Shown: positions 36,801-49,700 of the stretch, one piece after another
Layout: every line of letters begins with the position of its first letter
Numbering within the stretch: position 1 is the first letter of the stretch
Assembly: GCA_000708835.1 (NCBI GenBank)
Contig: DF237002.1
Span: 64,321 to 128,320, forward strand
Length of the DNA: 64,000 nt
Reading direction: 5' to 3'
Origin: Klebsormidium nitens
Taxonomy: Eukaryota > Streptophyta > Klebsormidiophyceae > Klebsormidiales > Klebsormidiaceae
Translations under genes and position numbers: made by a program
Notes under the pieces: model-generated
Database searches by the model: none
The model's input: only the letters and a program-made list of their open reading frames with translations
Told to the model about the DNA's origin: nothing

Positions 36801-39800
36801 GAAGTCGCGGTAGATGACGGGCGGCTTGCCCTCGTCGTCGTGCAGGTACTCCAGCCCCGCCGCGGCGCCCAGCGCGATCTTCACGCGGAGCGCCCAAGAG
36901 AGGGGACTGCTGCTTCCTGCACGAGACAACAGCGAATGCAAACGTGTCAGCAGTCACGGCTGATGTCATGGATGTTTATGGCTGGTGGACTGATGGGTTA
37001 CGAACGGGTGACTGCACGTGCAGCACCCAGGAGACGGGGCTGCTGCTCCCTGCACGAAGGACATTGCACACACGGCTGAGCTTCGTCAGACTCACGGCTC
37101 TTGAGGCTGAAGTCCGGCAAGTCTTCTGGCGGGTAAAAAGGATAGCTTCACTCTTTGACTGTCTCACCCTTCTAATAAAGTTACTCTAAGGATGACAACC
37201 CGTCGTCGTCATCTCTGAGCTTTCAAGAGGTTGATAGACAACGCAAAGCGCCGTGGCTCCAGACAAACTGGAACCAGAGTGAAACCATTGTAAGCCGGAT
37301 TCAACCGCACTTTCCCTGACGTATGACGGCGGACGACCTGAATGGAGACCCTCAACGAAAGTAAGCGGAACCCGTGGCTGAGGAATGTAGACTCAAGTAA
37401 AGTTTTCGGCCCCCCGCCTCAGCTTCCCCCTCCAAGTTCGATGGTTCAGGATAGGGCTGGAAAAGCCTAGTGATCGTCCACATGGGGGGGTGGACAATGA
37501 GCGCGGTTCAGTAGAACCTGCAATTCTAATGAACCAGTTAGAATTGCAGGTTCTAACAGCATGGCGACGGCTCAAGAATCTTTGTAAGGCGACGGGCTCA
37601 CGTCTGAAGAGGTGATGCTCCAGGCTGCCACGTGGCATGAACTCGTACACGAGCAGCCGCTGATCCTCCTCGGCGCAGTACCCAATCAGGTTGACCAGGT
37701 TGGGATGGTGGAGCCGGCTCAGCATGCTGACCTCCACCTGCAACAGTAGGTTCAAGTTTATGTTTCTGTCTCCTTGCATGTTTTCGCCATCATTAGCTTT
37801 TTCCGAGTCCCGACAGATGTGTGACTTTTAGGGCTCCGCGCAGAGCAACAGCACGTTGTCTCCGCAAGAAGGCAGCAGCACGCTGCCTCCGCAAGAAGGA
37901 TTCGGTGCACCCCAACAACCCTATGATCCTAAAACCCATGAAGGACCCATTTGATAACCCAATTGCAGAATTCGTTAATTCTCAAACTTGCGCAGGAAGC
38001 TGTCTGGTCTCGACCTTCTGATGTTTCACGCCTTTGGAGTTTGCAGTCACCAAATTGCGGGGACCCAAATGGTAACCCATGACTTCTGATGCAAGCACGC
38101 CTCATCCCGATATCGCCGGTATGTCTCCTGCATCGAACTGAATCCACCTCCTATGAATTGCTCCAAGATCCCACACAAACCGGCATCAACTTCTCAACCG
38201 GCGGCGTACCTGGAACTCCTGGACTCTGACATCTGACAACCGAGGGGACCCTAAAGGAACTGGCAATGTAAACCCTCGTGGTGCTAATCTGCTGACAAAA
38301 ACCTGCGACACCATTCACTAAACTAGTCAGACTCACGCGGGCGCTACTGCGACTTGAAGCCGCTGGATGAAAACATGTACAAATTGCAACGTAGTAAGTG
38401 TTTCACACATTCAACAACGAGGCCCAGGCGCATGTCAAGTACTCCTTGTAATTACGACTTCCCCGACTCCGTTCTGAGAATAATGAAGCGAACACAATTC
38501 GAGATCACAGTGAACCATATTTCAAAACTCAGAACAAGACCAGGCGCACATGAAGGAAATCCTGTGACCCTGGCTTGCAAATGGAGGTATGCTAGAAATA
38601 GATGTTACCAGAGCCCGAATCGAGGGTTTACTAGATGCATACCACAACTCCTCGTGACCCTGGTTTACAAATGAGACTCCTAACCGTTTCCTGAGAAGCA
38701 AAAACAAGACAAACTAAAACTCAATATTCCGGGATTCCAAGTTGAGAAGGGATTAGGCGCCTACCATAAACTCCTTGTGGCCCTGGCTCCCCTCGCGGTC
38801 CAGCTGCTTGACCGCAACCACCTGGCCCGTGCTCTCCAGCCGCCCCGCGTAGACCCGCCCAAAGCCGCCCTCTCCAAGGAGACTGTCCTGCCGAAAGTTC
38901 TTTGTGGCGGCTTTGAGCTCCTGCGGGGAACGGAGGGGGGCGGATGAGGTTGGACTGACCTTCAAATCACGAATCGGTGTGACGTGAGTGCCAAGTGTAA
39001 GCTTTCTGCCATGGCCCATTTTGCTGGAGGATGCTGGTGTCCTGGAATCCTGATGGATGATCCCTCTTAATGATATCGGTGCCTGAGCACACAAAGGGCA
39101 GAAACTCTGATTGGCGGTCTGCGGAAAAGCCGTTCCAACCGCTTTCGCCTCCTGCAAGGGGGAAGGATCATGCAGACAGCCCCCTCATGAACTAGATTTG
39201 CACGTGTGAGAGGAGCGACGAGGTCAGAATTCACTCACCTGATAAGTAAACGTTCGGCACTTCACGGGGGACGTCAGGGAAGGCGTCATTCCGTACGGAA
39301 AACCTGGACCCCCGGCCGCCCCCCCAAGATCACTGGAGGCACTGCCGGAGCTGCGATGGCCGCCCGTTACGGGAACGACCTGAGGCAAAGGGAGGGCCTG
39401 CCGAGACGCTGGACGAATCCCGCTGTAACCTGGGAACGAGAAGAGAGGGTTCGGCACCCAACAAATTGCAGAGCTAGAGGAGTTTGTATGGCCGTATGGT
39501 TTTGTGGATGTGCGCCCATTAGAATACAGGAGAGGGAAGAAGTTGCATTCATCAGACTGCAGTGCTGATGAGGGCGGTGTGGCTGTATGGTCGGGTGGAT
39601 TCGCGCTCACTAACACGGAAGTGTCGCATCTGTCAATTTGCTTAGCTGGCAAAGTCTTCAGCGTCTTGTGGATATTGCGCCCACCAGAACGCAGGAAAGG
39701 GGAAGTTCCGTTGACAAGCCTCCGATATTCAAATGATGGCCGTCCTTCTGAGAATGCTCGAGCTGACAAAATCTGTTTGGCGATATGGCTCTCTGGATGT

Positions 39801-40845
39801 GCGCCCACTTGTAGGCAGGAGAGGAAAAGCTCAAGCACTTTCGTGGGGAGCAAATCTGGTCTCTTTGGTGCTGTAAGTTGCATCTATGGGCCAGGTGCAG
39901 TAGCTCAGCCCCACAGTGTATGGTTTGCAAGCGGGGCTCGATGGCAAGGTTTTTGGAGGCCCACAGAGAGACAGGTCACCATTGAAGATCGTGATCATTC
40001 CACACTTAGAAGATCGATGGAGACTGAAAGGGTAGGAAAAGGAGAGAACAATGAGATGCGACCACAGTGCGCCTCGTAACCAACGGGCACTTTTGGGGAC
40101 CGCCCGCGATTTGACGAACGCAACGAAATATCACAAAGTTGCATTGGACAATGACCATTGCTGCCAGTCGAACCAGCAGCATTGATATCCATCAGCATAA
40201 TGCTGAAACCCAAAGTTTGCCCCTACGAACAAAACTGTGACATATGGTAGCAGGAACCAAACACAAAATCCAGGGTTCATAGGGTCAACAGAATTCAGAG
40301 CCTACAGATCCTTCAAATAGAACAGCTCCAAGTGGGGGAAAGACCGTACACTGATTGAAACCCTTCAAACAATAGCAGTAGAGCGATGGGACCCACACCC
40401 AAAATGGAAAAATCAGACATGTGCATCTGTGAACGATGAGGCAGAGGCTAGCCCATTGTCTGAGAACTTTCTTTGAGACTGTAGATTCCAAAAAACAAGA
40501 TGGGGCATCGCAATTGATGGGGATGGCGTCACCTGCCTGCCGTCGATAGAGGGAACCAAAAACTTCTTAAAAGGAACCAAGGTTGCTGGATTCTCAAAAA
40601 TGGGGCACCATGTCTGGAATGAGCCGTCCAACGGTTGAGCTACATCAAAACCCTTGCATTGGCAAAACACACAAGAATCCCAAAATAGCATAAATATAAG
40701 CAAATTTACCAAACGTAATAGTCAATGCACCTGGCATACCTGAGCCATTGGTGTGGATGATCCCATTGCCATAGTTGTACGAGCTGGGCGCGTGCGAAGA
40801 CGAGGCATGCTTCTTTTTCGGCTTCCCTCCGCCAAAGCAACCCAT
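33867..40845 (-). CDS. Receptor-like cytoplasmic kinase, class VII (PBS1/PBL-like)
   Basis: Eight exons on the minus strand: 40845-40740, 39408-39239, 38920-38765, 37737-37602, 36916-36774, 36237-35995, 35079-34900 and 34076-33867, all in phase, giving 447 residues. RLCK-VII proteins relay signals from membrane receptors. The N-terminus MGCFGG fits N-myristoylation and palmitoylation, so membrane attachment is likely. After a Ser/Gly-rich linker comes the class hallmark [16 protein letters not shown]. The kinase has [39 protein letters not shown], the class-typical [14 protein letters not shown] catalytic loop, KLSDFGLAK, and activation segment [16 protein letters not shown]. The C-terminal exon is Ser/Pro-rich and disordered. 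Exon 2's acceptor was chosen by phase and has a weak pyrimidine tract. Introns are large and several contain copies of neighbouring exon edges. Confidence 0.88.
35039..35725. repeat. Tandem copies of the 5' edge of RLCK exon 7 in the preceding intron
   Basis: The real exon edge (about 35039-35080) reads gcgccggtcgctcaacagcg then gctgcgcctgt. Near-identical copies occur at about 35179-35212, 35314-35358 and 35462-35495, and a decayed one at about 35693-35725. Spacing is about 135-145 bp, with one longer gap. Read on the minus strand each copy has an acceptor-like cag followed by codons for AQPLLSDRR. The copy near 35314 extends further into the exon. Confidence 0.85.
35817..35892 (-). repeat. 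Decayed copy of the 3' edge of RLCK exon 6 with a donor site
   Basis: On the minus strand this segment resembles the end of exon 6 (35995-36070). It ends in GTGCAGTGG followed by GTAAGTTC, a good donor. The true exon ends GTGCAATGG followed by GTGAGTGC. Several substitutions separate the two. Confidence 0.7.
37513..37554. repeat. Perfect 17-bp inverted repeat with 8-base loop
   Basis: The left arm (37513-37529) is agaacctgcaattctaa. The right arm (37538-37554) is its exact reverse complement. The loop is tgaaccag. It lies in the RLCK intron just 3' of exon 4 on the minus strand and could fold as a hairpin in the pre-mRNA. Confidence 0.9.
38635..38668 (-). repeat. Decayed copy of the 3' edge of RLCK exon 3 with a donor site
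   Basis: On the minus strand it reads CCAGGGTCACGAGGAGTTGTG followed by GTATGC. This parallels the true exon end CCAGGGCCACAAGGAGTTTATG followed by GTAGGC at 38765. Weaker copies lie near 38550 and 38430. Confidence 0.65.
39500..39840. repeat. Imperfect repeats inside the first RLCK intron
   Basis: Three copies of a segment like tggatgtgcgcccattagaa followed by a purine run (caggagaggaa) occur near 39506, 39668 and 39804. They sit 130-165 bp apart. They are non-coding and lie next to exon 2. Confidence 0.6.
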
Positions 40846-41764
40846 GGTTCACCACCGCTTTTGCTCTTGCTTTGTCCAAGAATCCTACAAAAGCGTCACT
40901 GGTGTCGACTTTGAAGCACTTAATCCAGAGAGGGGTCCCTCGAAGCTCGCCCCAAAAGCTGCCGTAATTTTTAGAGTTTTTGGGTTGGCATGAGCTGAAG
41001 GTCTCGAAGCAATCAGCTTGGGCGGCGTCTTGAATAGTCAGCTTAAAATAAAACCTTTCCTTTCAACCACTGCAGGATCCTTCAAGTTCAAACTTCAGCG
41101 GCAATTTGTGTGCGCCTTGACATGCTGCATGACCAGGTCCATGGCCGACGCAGTTGCGGCCAAATAGAGGAAGGATCAGGAAGCACGAAGCGATGTCAGA
41201 TCCAAAATCGCATTGAATGCGTTCAAGCAAGGTGTACCTAGGTACACTCAGACTGATATATCCCATGATTGGACAAACAAATTTTGATGTTAGGCCAGCG
41301 TGGCATGGTTTACAATGGAAAACCAGCCTGAAGACCTCAAAACCGCCCCTCCCAAGATTGGGTTAACCTGCCACGCTGGCAGCTAGACTCCTCGCCTAAA
41401 TCCCAGGGACCCGGCCAGACGGTCGCATCTGACATTCTCCGAAGTTCCGTGACGAACGGCCTAAACTTTAGGGCTGAACTCTGATCAGTGAAGATGGCCA
41501 GCCGCCAGACCTTGTTCCATAGGTAAATGCCAACCGCAGATTCAGTATCGGTCAGCGAATATACAGACTTTCAACGGCCCAACTTTCTAGTTAGAGGAAA
41601 GGTAACGAACCTGTTGATGACATTGTTCAAACCCATCCTAGTTGCGGCTGCATTGCATAGCAGCACCATGCATGCTGTGCATACGAAAGAGGCAGAATTT
41701 CATTCAGATGGAAAATTTGGGCGCTCTCGTCAGCTCTTGTCGTTGAATAAAAGTGGAAGGGTGC
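40846..41764. other. Intergenic region between divergent genes
   Basis: Between the RLCK start (minus) and the phytol kinase start (plus). It must hold the promoters of both. No further exon was recognised. A poorly supported alternative start for the phytol kinase gene lies near 41527. Confidence 0.4.
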
Positions 41765-44700
41765 ATGATAGACATTGGCGCTCTCACACAGCGTGAATGG
41801 GGCAGGATGCACATCAGCAGGAATTTTGAGAAGACATTCTTGCGATTGCTGAGCCCTGCAAACCTGACATACGATACCATGGGGCCCAAGGTCAGCTGGG
41901 GAGCCTCTGCCAGCGCGTGTGAGCAAAGAGCCGACGTGGTAGACTCGCCGCTTTCACCATATTTCACTTCCTCAACTGGCGTGGTGAGTTGCATGCTCAA
42001 GGTCGGCACCTGCTAATATAGTGTGTGTCCCTTGATCTCAAGTCTTCTGTATCCTTTGCAACACCATGTGAAAATTGGATGGCAGTCAGATCATTATAAA
42101 AACCTTTCTCAAATGGTGACGTAGTCAGGGCGTTCTTTCAAAGAACCATCACTCTTCATTGTTGAAATCAATGCGCCTTTCGTCCTTCCTTTCGAGTATG
42201 ATGTGCATTTCAGGTGCAGTCTAATTTGAATATTGGTCCCTTAGGCGATCCTTTCTCACGAGAGAGAAGCACACCGTTTGGTACAGCACGGCCGCAAACC
42301 CCACTTCTGGGGCGTGGCCAGCCTGCTGTGCAGATTACAGACCCCAGCATAGAGGGAATGCTGACGAACTTGAACCATACATTGCTACAGATCAGTTGTT
42401 TCAAGTCCAATTTTGATCCTGAGACAGTTTGGGTTAGTAAGGGCACTCGGAGGGGCTTGAATGCGGAGCAGGTATACATATGGGTTGAGGTTTTAGTTTT
42501 AACTCCGTTCTTCTCACGACTTAAATTCGTTATGCCTACCATAGGGACTATGTGTATGAGTAGGTCTTCTTCGAGCTGCAGGACATAACCGCAGCATCCA
42601 TCGCCCTGTTCATCTGCGTTGCCTGGCTGAAGAGTGTTGACGCAGCAGTGTACTTTAATCTGCTGGATATGGTGAGCGTGCATGAAAGAGGGCATCTCAA
42701 GACCGCTTAGCCCCTCTGAACAGGGGCCCGATTGAAGTTTCTTCTCCACCAGATATCAGCCGAACACGCCCTGAGGCAGAGATGCTTCTGTGCATGTCCA
42801 TCCAATCTGCGCAAGCTCGCGAAGGGCCCAAAGGTGTCTGAAGCACTTACTGAAGGGCAAGGCATAAGAAGACTGCCCTTTTTGGCCATGATTCTAGCAA
42901 TCTCACACTGCACCTCATCTTGAAGTTCGATCTTGAAACCCAGCCATGAAATTTCGTCGTTGACTGGGAATTTTTGCTTTCTCTGCAGAGGTTGAGCCGG
43001 AAGATGATTCACATCGGGACCGGCCCCATCTTTCTGCTGACATGGAATCTATTCAGGTCTGTCTTGACACCTTTCCTCCTCAAATGCTAAACTTTGCAAC
43101 CTTGCTTTCGGGAAGAATCTGTAACTTCATTTGCCCTTTTTGAGGTCGTCGGGCATATTGTAAAGCTTCTCTCATCATGCAGCCTTCTCCTACAAATATT
43201 AACTTGCTCATACTTCTTCTCGTCAATGACCTGTCCTGGTGCTTTTCTTGGAGTAGCCTAGACCCATTACCGTCTCATGGGGATTTCGAGTGCGTAACAT
43301 CTCTAAAACGGCACATTGATACTTAAGAAAGTCTGCAGTCTCGCTCCGAAATTTGGCCCCGTTCGTTGAAACTTCGACAGCCCGAACATGATCATGTAGT
43401 ATCTCTATACAAGGAACTAGAGGAGTGAACCTTACCATGTAAAAGGCCAGAGCACGAACGTACTGAGAACATTCTTCTGGAAAGTCCTCCGAAGATCCTC
43501 ATTTTATCCGTTGAACTTCTGGCTCTCTCTCAGCGGTCTTATCTGCCCCTTCCTGCTCGCAGTGACGCCCCTGAGGCGCGCTACTTTGCAGCGGTGGTCC
43601 CTTTGCTGGTCACCGCCCAATTTTTCCTCATCGGCGTTGGTGAGGATACACAACTATCACAATCACGCACTTGACTTACCGTGTCAGGTCTCTTTCGGAG
43701 CTGTTTCAAATCTCGCACAGTGACGAAGCTGTCTGAGGGGATCTCCGAGGGACCAATCAAGAGGCCACTGCATGTCGCCTGACGTCACATGCATCATTGA
43801 ACTCCATTGGCTCTCCTGACCTTGGATGAAAGTACTCTCTTTCGAGCAATCTGCGAGATCTCTGATGTAGTTGACTGACCAATCGACGATCCCATCTTCA
43901 ATATCTGCTCCTCTCACCTTTGGAGCGATTCGCTCTTTCCCACACTTTGAGTGAGCCTTCATTCTGCAGATGCGGAGTTCTCCCGTCTTCGATTGGGACG
44001 AGTGCATATTCTGTGACCTTAGCCCCCCGGTTCCATTGTTTGACCTGCCAAACTGGATGATATTTACAAGTTGGAAACAGAAATCAGTGGCAGGAAATCC
44101 AAGCAGATTACTCATGTCTGCGAAGCTCTGCCGCACGTTGCATACTTCATTTTGCAGGGTCGAAAGTGCGAATGTCAGACTCGGTACTTATGTGGCGGAG
44201 TCTTCTTTTGCAGGTGTGATCAATGACCCTCAGGCGGTGGCCTCCATGAGTCGACGGGGGGATCCCTCCGAGCTTCTTCGGGGGCCTCTCTACTACGGCA
44301 TCGTCTTCGTGGTCTCGACTGTAAGTGCTCCTGCATGCTGCCAAAAGCTCCCCTCTCTCGGTTGATTTGGATGAAACCCCCAGGAATCCTTCGGGGGATC
44401 CCTCAAAATATCTTCGACGGCCTCAACACTAGGGCATCGACTTTGTGGTCTCGACTATGAGTGCTCATCGGTCCCACCAAAAGCTCGCCTCCCCTAGTTG
44501 CCCCCTTGCTGAAAATCTGCGTAGAGAATCAATTGCAGACTTGATGTTCATATTCAGGTCGTCCGCTGATGACAGCAGAGATGCATCCCAAACACAGTGG
44601 CCGGCGCTTCTTAGAAGGATCGAGCACATAATCGTCTCAGTCTGAAGGCACTACTTCGAGGCTGGCGGCTAGAGGTCTTTCCGGGTGCGTCTGCTGACAG

Positions 44701-45940
44701 CATAGATAGTGCAAGTGTCTGGTTAGCTACTCCAAACCGAGGCAAGAATGCCTGTTCCGCTTTTCCGGCAGGTTGTATTCTGGCGTAGCTCACCGCTGGG
44801 CGTGCTCGCGCTCTCCGTGCTGTGCGGCGGAGACGGCCTCGCGGAGGTGCTCGGCAGGAAGTACGGCAGGTGGGTGGGAAGCTTCAATATTAACTGCCAT
44901 AATGATGGACGTAGTCAGGCTCTCCGAATACTATTGTAGCATTTTGAAAAACCTTCTAGGCTTCATAAAGAATAAGGGGGTGTACGTAGACAAACCTAAG
45001 AACGGACGCATTGAAGCTTGAGCGCTTCGCCAAACCGTTCGACCCATGAATCAAAAGCTTCAAAATTGAGTACCTACAGAGGAATTTATTCCTCAGCTCG
45101 TATGCAGGGTTCAATATGTGATTGCTGCACTGACGCGTGTCTGCAGCCCTTCAAAAGTCTGCAAGAAGAGCGGATGCTACGTTCGTTAGTGGAAACAGAC
45201 AGCTTTCCTCGCACCTTTGCCGCTTCTGCTCGGCGCCTGCATTGCTGTGCATCACTCTGGTTCTTTTTCAAGCCTTGAGAAACAAAACCAAACCGAAGGG
45301 AAGGAGCGGAAGGAAACGAAAGGAAGCCTCCGGGTGACTGTTTTCACAACTGCTTTTGGTCCTTCACGTGGCATCCGTCGAGAGTGCAACACATCTCGTT
45401 TTCCACCAGTGCAGAGTGAAGCTGCCATGGTCTCGATCGAAGAGCTATGTTGGCACGGCCGCCATGTTTCTCGGGAGCTTTCTGTTCGGCTTCGGCTACC
45501 TGGTAAGCATCAAGGCCGAATCCAAGGATCTCGACTCCTGAAAATTTGCCATCGTTGGTATACTTGGACATTCTTCCACTTTCTCGTCAGCCGGTTTCCT
45601 TGCATCCTCTGTGTAAGTCGATGTAGCGTTGACAACAACGAGGACTGTTTGCTTCCGTGATTGTCGCCTGGCATACGGCAGCACACTGATCTGTTTTTGC
45701 AGTCCGTGCTGAAACTGCGCCGCATATAATCGTTTGCAGGTGTACTTCAACTACTTGAAGAACTTCAACCCGGAGTTGTCTGTAGGTAGCACAGCGTTGA
45801 TTGTTCTTTTGCTGAGCCTAGCAGCAGCGGCTGTGGAGGCTCTGCCTTTTCAAGACGTTGACAATATCACGGTACCACTTGCTGTGATCATCCTCGGCAA
45901 CTGGCTGTTGCCGTTTGGGACCGTCAACTGCGAATACTGA
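41765..45940 (+). CDS. Phytol/farnesol kinase family protein (VTE5/FOLK type)
   Basis: Nine exons: 41765-41983, 42214-42471, 42582-42671, 42989-43056, 43563-43639, 44214-44320, 44772-44869, 45415-45502 and 45740-45940. All junctions keep phase and give about 401 residues. The family uses a nucleotide to phosphorylate phytol or farnesol; VTE5 feeds phytyl phosphate to tocopherol synthesis in the plastid. Family motifs are RLSRKMIHIGTGPIFLLTW, ARYFAAVVPLLVTAQF, GDPSELLRGPLYYGIVF, LCGGDGLAEVLGRKYG, LPWSRSKSYVGTAAMF and VEALPFQDVDNITVPLAV. Several hydrophobic segments fit a multi-pass membrane enzyme. The N-terminal ~150 residues are not conserved and may be a transit region, but the start at 41765 is uncertain. 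VTE5 versus FOLK cannot be decided here. Confidence 0.85.
44378..44505 (+). repeat. Decayed second copy of phytol kinase exon 6 edge
   Basis: The segment gggggatccctcaaaatatc through gtggtctcgactatgagtgc parallels the true exon 6 end and donor at 44256-44330. The homology continues into the following intron (ccaaaagctc). The donor GT is changed (ctATGAGT instead of ctGTAAGT) and the frame is broken. Confidence 0.8.
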
Positions 45941-46766
45941 TCTGATTTTGCAGGCTGAGGTATGTAGAGTTCATGATTCCGCTGATTTCTGTGTTCAAGT
46001 TCATATCATACTCAGACTAAACGCTCTGGGACTGCCGTTGAGGTGTCCGTGGCCGCCCTCGGCGTGCCGTACGCTGACCTTTGCGGGTTGGTGACATCTT
46101 AAGGTCTGGTTCTAAGACGGGTTCCATGTACCTGCAATTATGCGAACATACTGATCTAGCTCGCAGCAACGTACAGTTTCAGAGGCTGCAGCATGTGCTC
46201 GCGCGTATACTACTGCTTTCATGTACACACTGTCAGACTAGCTGGCAATCAAAATGCTGCTCAACTTCGACTAAACGTAACGGCAATAACATGTGCAGTA
46301 GCATGCATTATCGATTGAGTATGGACGGTTGTCACTCAATTGAATGAAGTATATGCGTATATGTGCATGGTGGCATGTGCGCGTGGCTGGCCCCATGTGC
46401 AGCCCCATGTGAGTCGGCCCGCGGCCGCCTCGATCTGACACATCCGAAGCGCGCCGCGCATGCCTTTAAGAGCATGGTACGTCACGGCATGTACATGTAC
46501 GTATATACTGAATGGTGATGCGGTCAACACATGAGAGCGCCTACGATCAGCAAAATATACAAAGCGCGCAATCTGCTTGATCCTCGTGCACTGCGTAAGA
46601 ATCCATGGTCACTCTCCGAGGATCGTTGTTCGCTCACGACTTGACACAACTTGGCAAGCGGCTGAGCATACACTATGATTGACGAACGGTAGGCAGTATA
46701 GCAAGGTCATCTTTTAACGCCAACAGCGCAAGCGAGAATCCGCTTCACCAAAGAGCGGGGCTAGCG
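45941..46766. other. Intergenic region between convergent genes
   Basis: Between the stops of the phytol kinase family gene and DPH2. It should hold both 3' UTRs. No gene or RNA was recognised. Confidence 0.5.
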
Positions 46767-49700
46767 TCACCTTTCGTCCGCATATCTAGCGGCTCTGCCT
46801 GACCGTCCCTTGACAGCTGGCACTACCGGCGTCTTTTCCATCAACTGTGTCACTCCGCCTTCGTCGAGCATATGCTGCGGCACAGTCAGCCCCTGATACG
46901 TCCTCTTTGACACCAGATATTCCGCCCCTGTCTTTGCCGCGCTCTGCTGCCTTCTCTCGCCAGCCAGCGTCAAGGCGCCAGCCTCCCCTCTTACTTGCAA
47001 ATCCTTGACACCATTTCCAACCACCGCAAGCGCCGACGATCCCTCTGCTTCCGGTGTCACTTCCTGGACACCCCCCGGTTCGTACGTACCGCTTATCAAC
47101 GAGAACCGCGGCTCGTCTTCTTCTGAATCATCCTCTCCATCCCCTTTTCCCTCCGATCCTAACCCGTTTTGTAACCCGTTTCCCGTCGCTAGACCGCCGT
47201 AGTCCAGCCGATACTCCCCCGTCCAAACCCGTTTCTCCACAAACGCCAGCTCCGCCTCAAAGGGCGTAATCACCGGGGACAAATACTCTTTACTATCTAA
47301 GAGCGCAGTTTGCGGGCAGGCGACCAGCACAAACACCTCGCACTCTGGGAAGTTCGCCAGCTTGGCCGGGTTAGGTTTCCCCATGACAAACGTGTACGAC
47401 TTTTTGCCCGCCGCCGCTATGACGTGGCGCAGCCGTTTGATGACGTCACGGAACCCCGCGGAGCTGAGCGTGCCGACTACGATGCCCACGATGGCCGCGT
47501 TCTTGGCGCGCTCGACTAGATAGTACCTGGCGGAGAGTAGATTTGAAACCTCCTTAGAGGATCGCGGATCAACGAGGGGTTTAGGAGTCGACGACGAAGA
47601 AAAAGGACTTTAAGCACTGTGGAACGCTTTTGTATATTTGTTGGGGCTCTGCCGGTGTGAGAGCAGACAACATTTGAGAAGGGTCGGTCTGAAAATAAAA
47701 CAACCGAGACATTTAAAGGCCTTGAGAACAGGTCGGGTAAATGGTGTAAGTGGCAATCGGACATGCACGCCTGTTTCGCGCAAGTGCGGCTTTCTTTTCA
47801 ACGAACATGGTCAAGGGAACGCCAAAACAATAAACCATCAGGGTCATAAGCTCACAAATGTAAAACTGCCGCTGACATCAAGAACCACAGACTTACAAGA
47901 CTGGCCCAAGATTGTCTTGAAGCTCCGCCGTTTACTTGAAGTGAAGCTTAACAACAGCAGACATTGCAGAAGGACATCGGACATTTCGCGCCATGGGAAA
48001 GCACAGCCTACGTCCAGCATTGAAAACGATTCTAGAGTTATCAACCCTTCGACAGATGAGAACTTTAGCCCAGCGGAGTGATCCGCGCAAAAAGGAGCCG
48101 GACGCTCACCTCCGTCTCAAAAACCGGCTGTTGTCCGACACGTCCGTCAGAAGCTTCCTCGTATCCGGGTCATATCGCGCCACCTGGCACCCATTGTGCG
48201 TCAGCATGACGTCAGTCAGCGCGGGACCCTCGCTCCCGACCCACACGATCTCAAAGTCCGACATCCGTTCGGTTCCGTACAAGTGCCACGTCAGCCCGCC
48301 CGACCGGAACTCCTGCTCCGCTCCGCTGCTCTCCGCTTGCGTCGAGAATCGGACCCGCTCTGCCTTTGCATCACCCTCAGAAACGGAGTCGTTCTCACCC
48401 CCGAGTGCGCCTTCGTTAAACTCTGGTTCATCTTTCCCGCCCGTAGTACGTGTTCGTGTTGCTTCGTCCGACTGACCGGTTTCCGTACCCCTACTTTGGC
48501 TGGGAACGGAGGCCTTGTCTGCACCTCCCCGGTCTCCTCCGCTAGGCGACTGCGCCCCACTCGACGCCCCACCCTGCGCCTCACAGGGCCCCGAACCGGA
48601 CGCCGGCTCGAGTTCGACGGGCGGCAGGTCCGCGAAGCGGATGTCCGCGAGTCCCGAGCGTTCCAGCGCTGCCCTTAGCGGGGGGATGGCGTGGGCGTAC
48701 TCTAAACCGAACAGGACCTGCGAAAACAGCATCAGAAATGCATGTGGAATTGATTGGTCCGTTTCTTGCAGATTCTTTTACCGGAGTCACCTCGCTCTGA
48801 TTGTAGGCGGCATCCAACAAATTTCAAACCGTCAATCCCCCAACTGCGCGATCGGACGACTGTTTTCTTCTGAAGGGCAACGTCCAATCCAAGGGGCGGC
48901 CGAATCTAACAGAAATGGAGGAAGAATCATGACCGCCTGCGGCGGATTCAGAGTTCGAAAACTGCCGCTTAGCCTGACAAATCTGTCCACCATAGACGTC
49001 CACAACGGTGCAGAGATTGCGAGCCCTCATTCCCCAAAGTTTGTACAAACAAAATCTTCAAAGTCGGACAGTCATGACCAGTGTTGATAAACACAACCAA
49101 CTGAGACTGTGACCAGCTTGACTTGGCTGCATTTACCAGGATCTCGCTTCGTCAAGCTTCAGGGAGCGAGGCCAAAGAAGCTGTAGGACGTGAAGAAGAA
49201 GAAAGAGGGAACGCTATGAAGTGAAACGAAGGGCCCGACCTGGAAGAAGGTTCCAATCTCCGGTTCGTACGTGGACAGCTTTGATGTTTGAGAAGAGGCC
49301 TCACCAGCAACGGCTTGCCGGTTTTTTCCGCCAGGCTGCGCAAGTGGGCGCTACAGTCGTCGACGTCTATCGGAGCAGCGCCAAAGACAAACCGGACAGG
49401 TAGCCGAGACGTGCTGCAAAAGCGAAATTTTGCTTATCAAATGCATGCGTGGGATTCCAAATGTTTTGGAGTCCAATGGTGAGAGCCTCCTCCTCTTCCC
49501 TTTAGATAGGCAGTCAGAGAAGAGAAAAGGAGCTTGAGGTAGAGCAAGCTGCGAAGTTGGAGGGGGTGAAAAGCCGGCCACAAATCTACAAACAAAGGCA
49601 TGACCAAGACAAGACGAGCTCCGGTGATGATTGCGAATGCAGAATTTCAGAAGAACCAGAAATGTTGATTTGGGACAGAAAGGGAGAGAAAAGCCTTTTC

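Noticed and set aside
39224-39883. 219-residue minus-strand frame taken as one exon
   Set aside because: Only its last ~57 residues fit the RLCK protein; the rest is intron repeat sequence.
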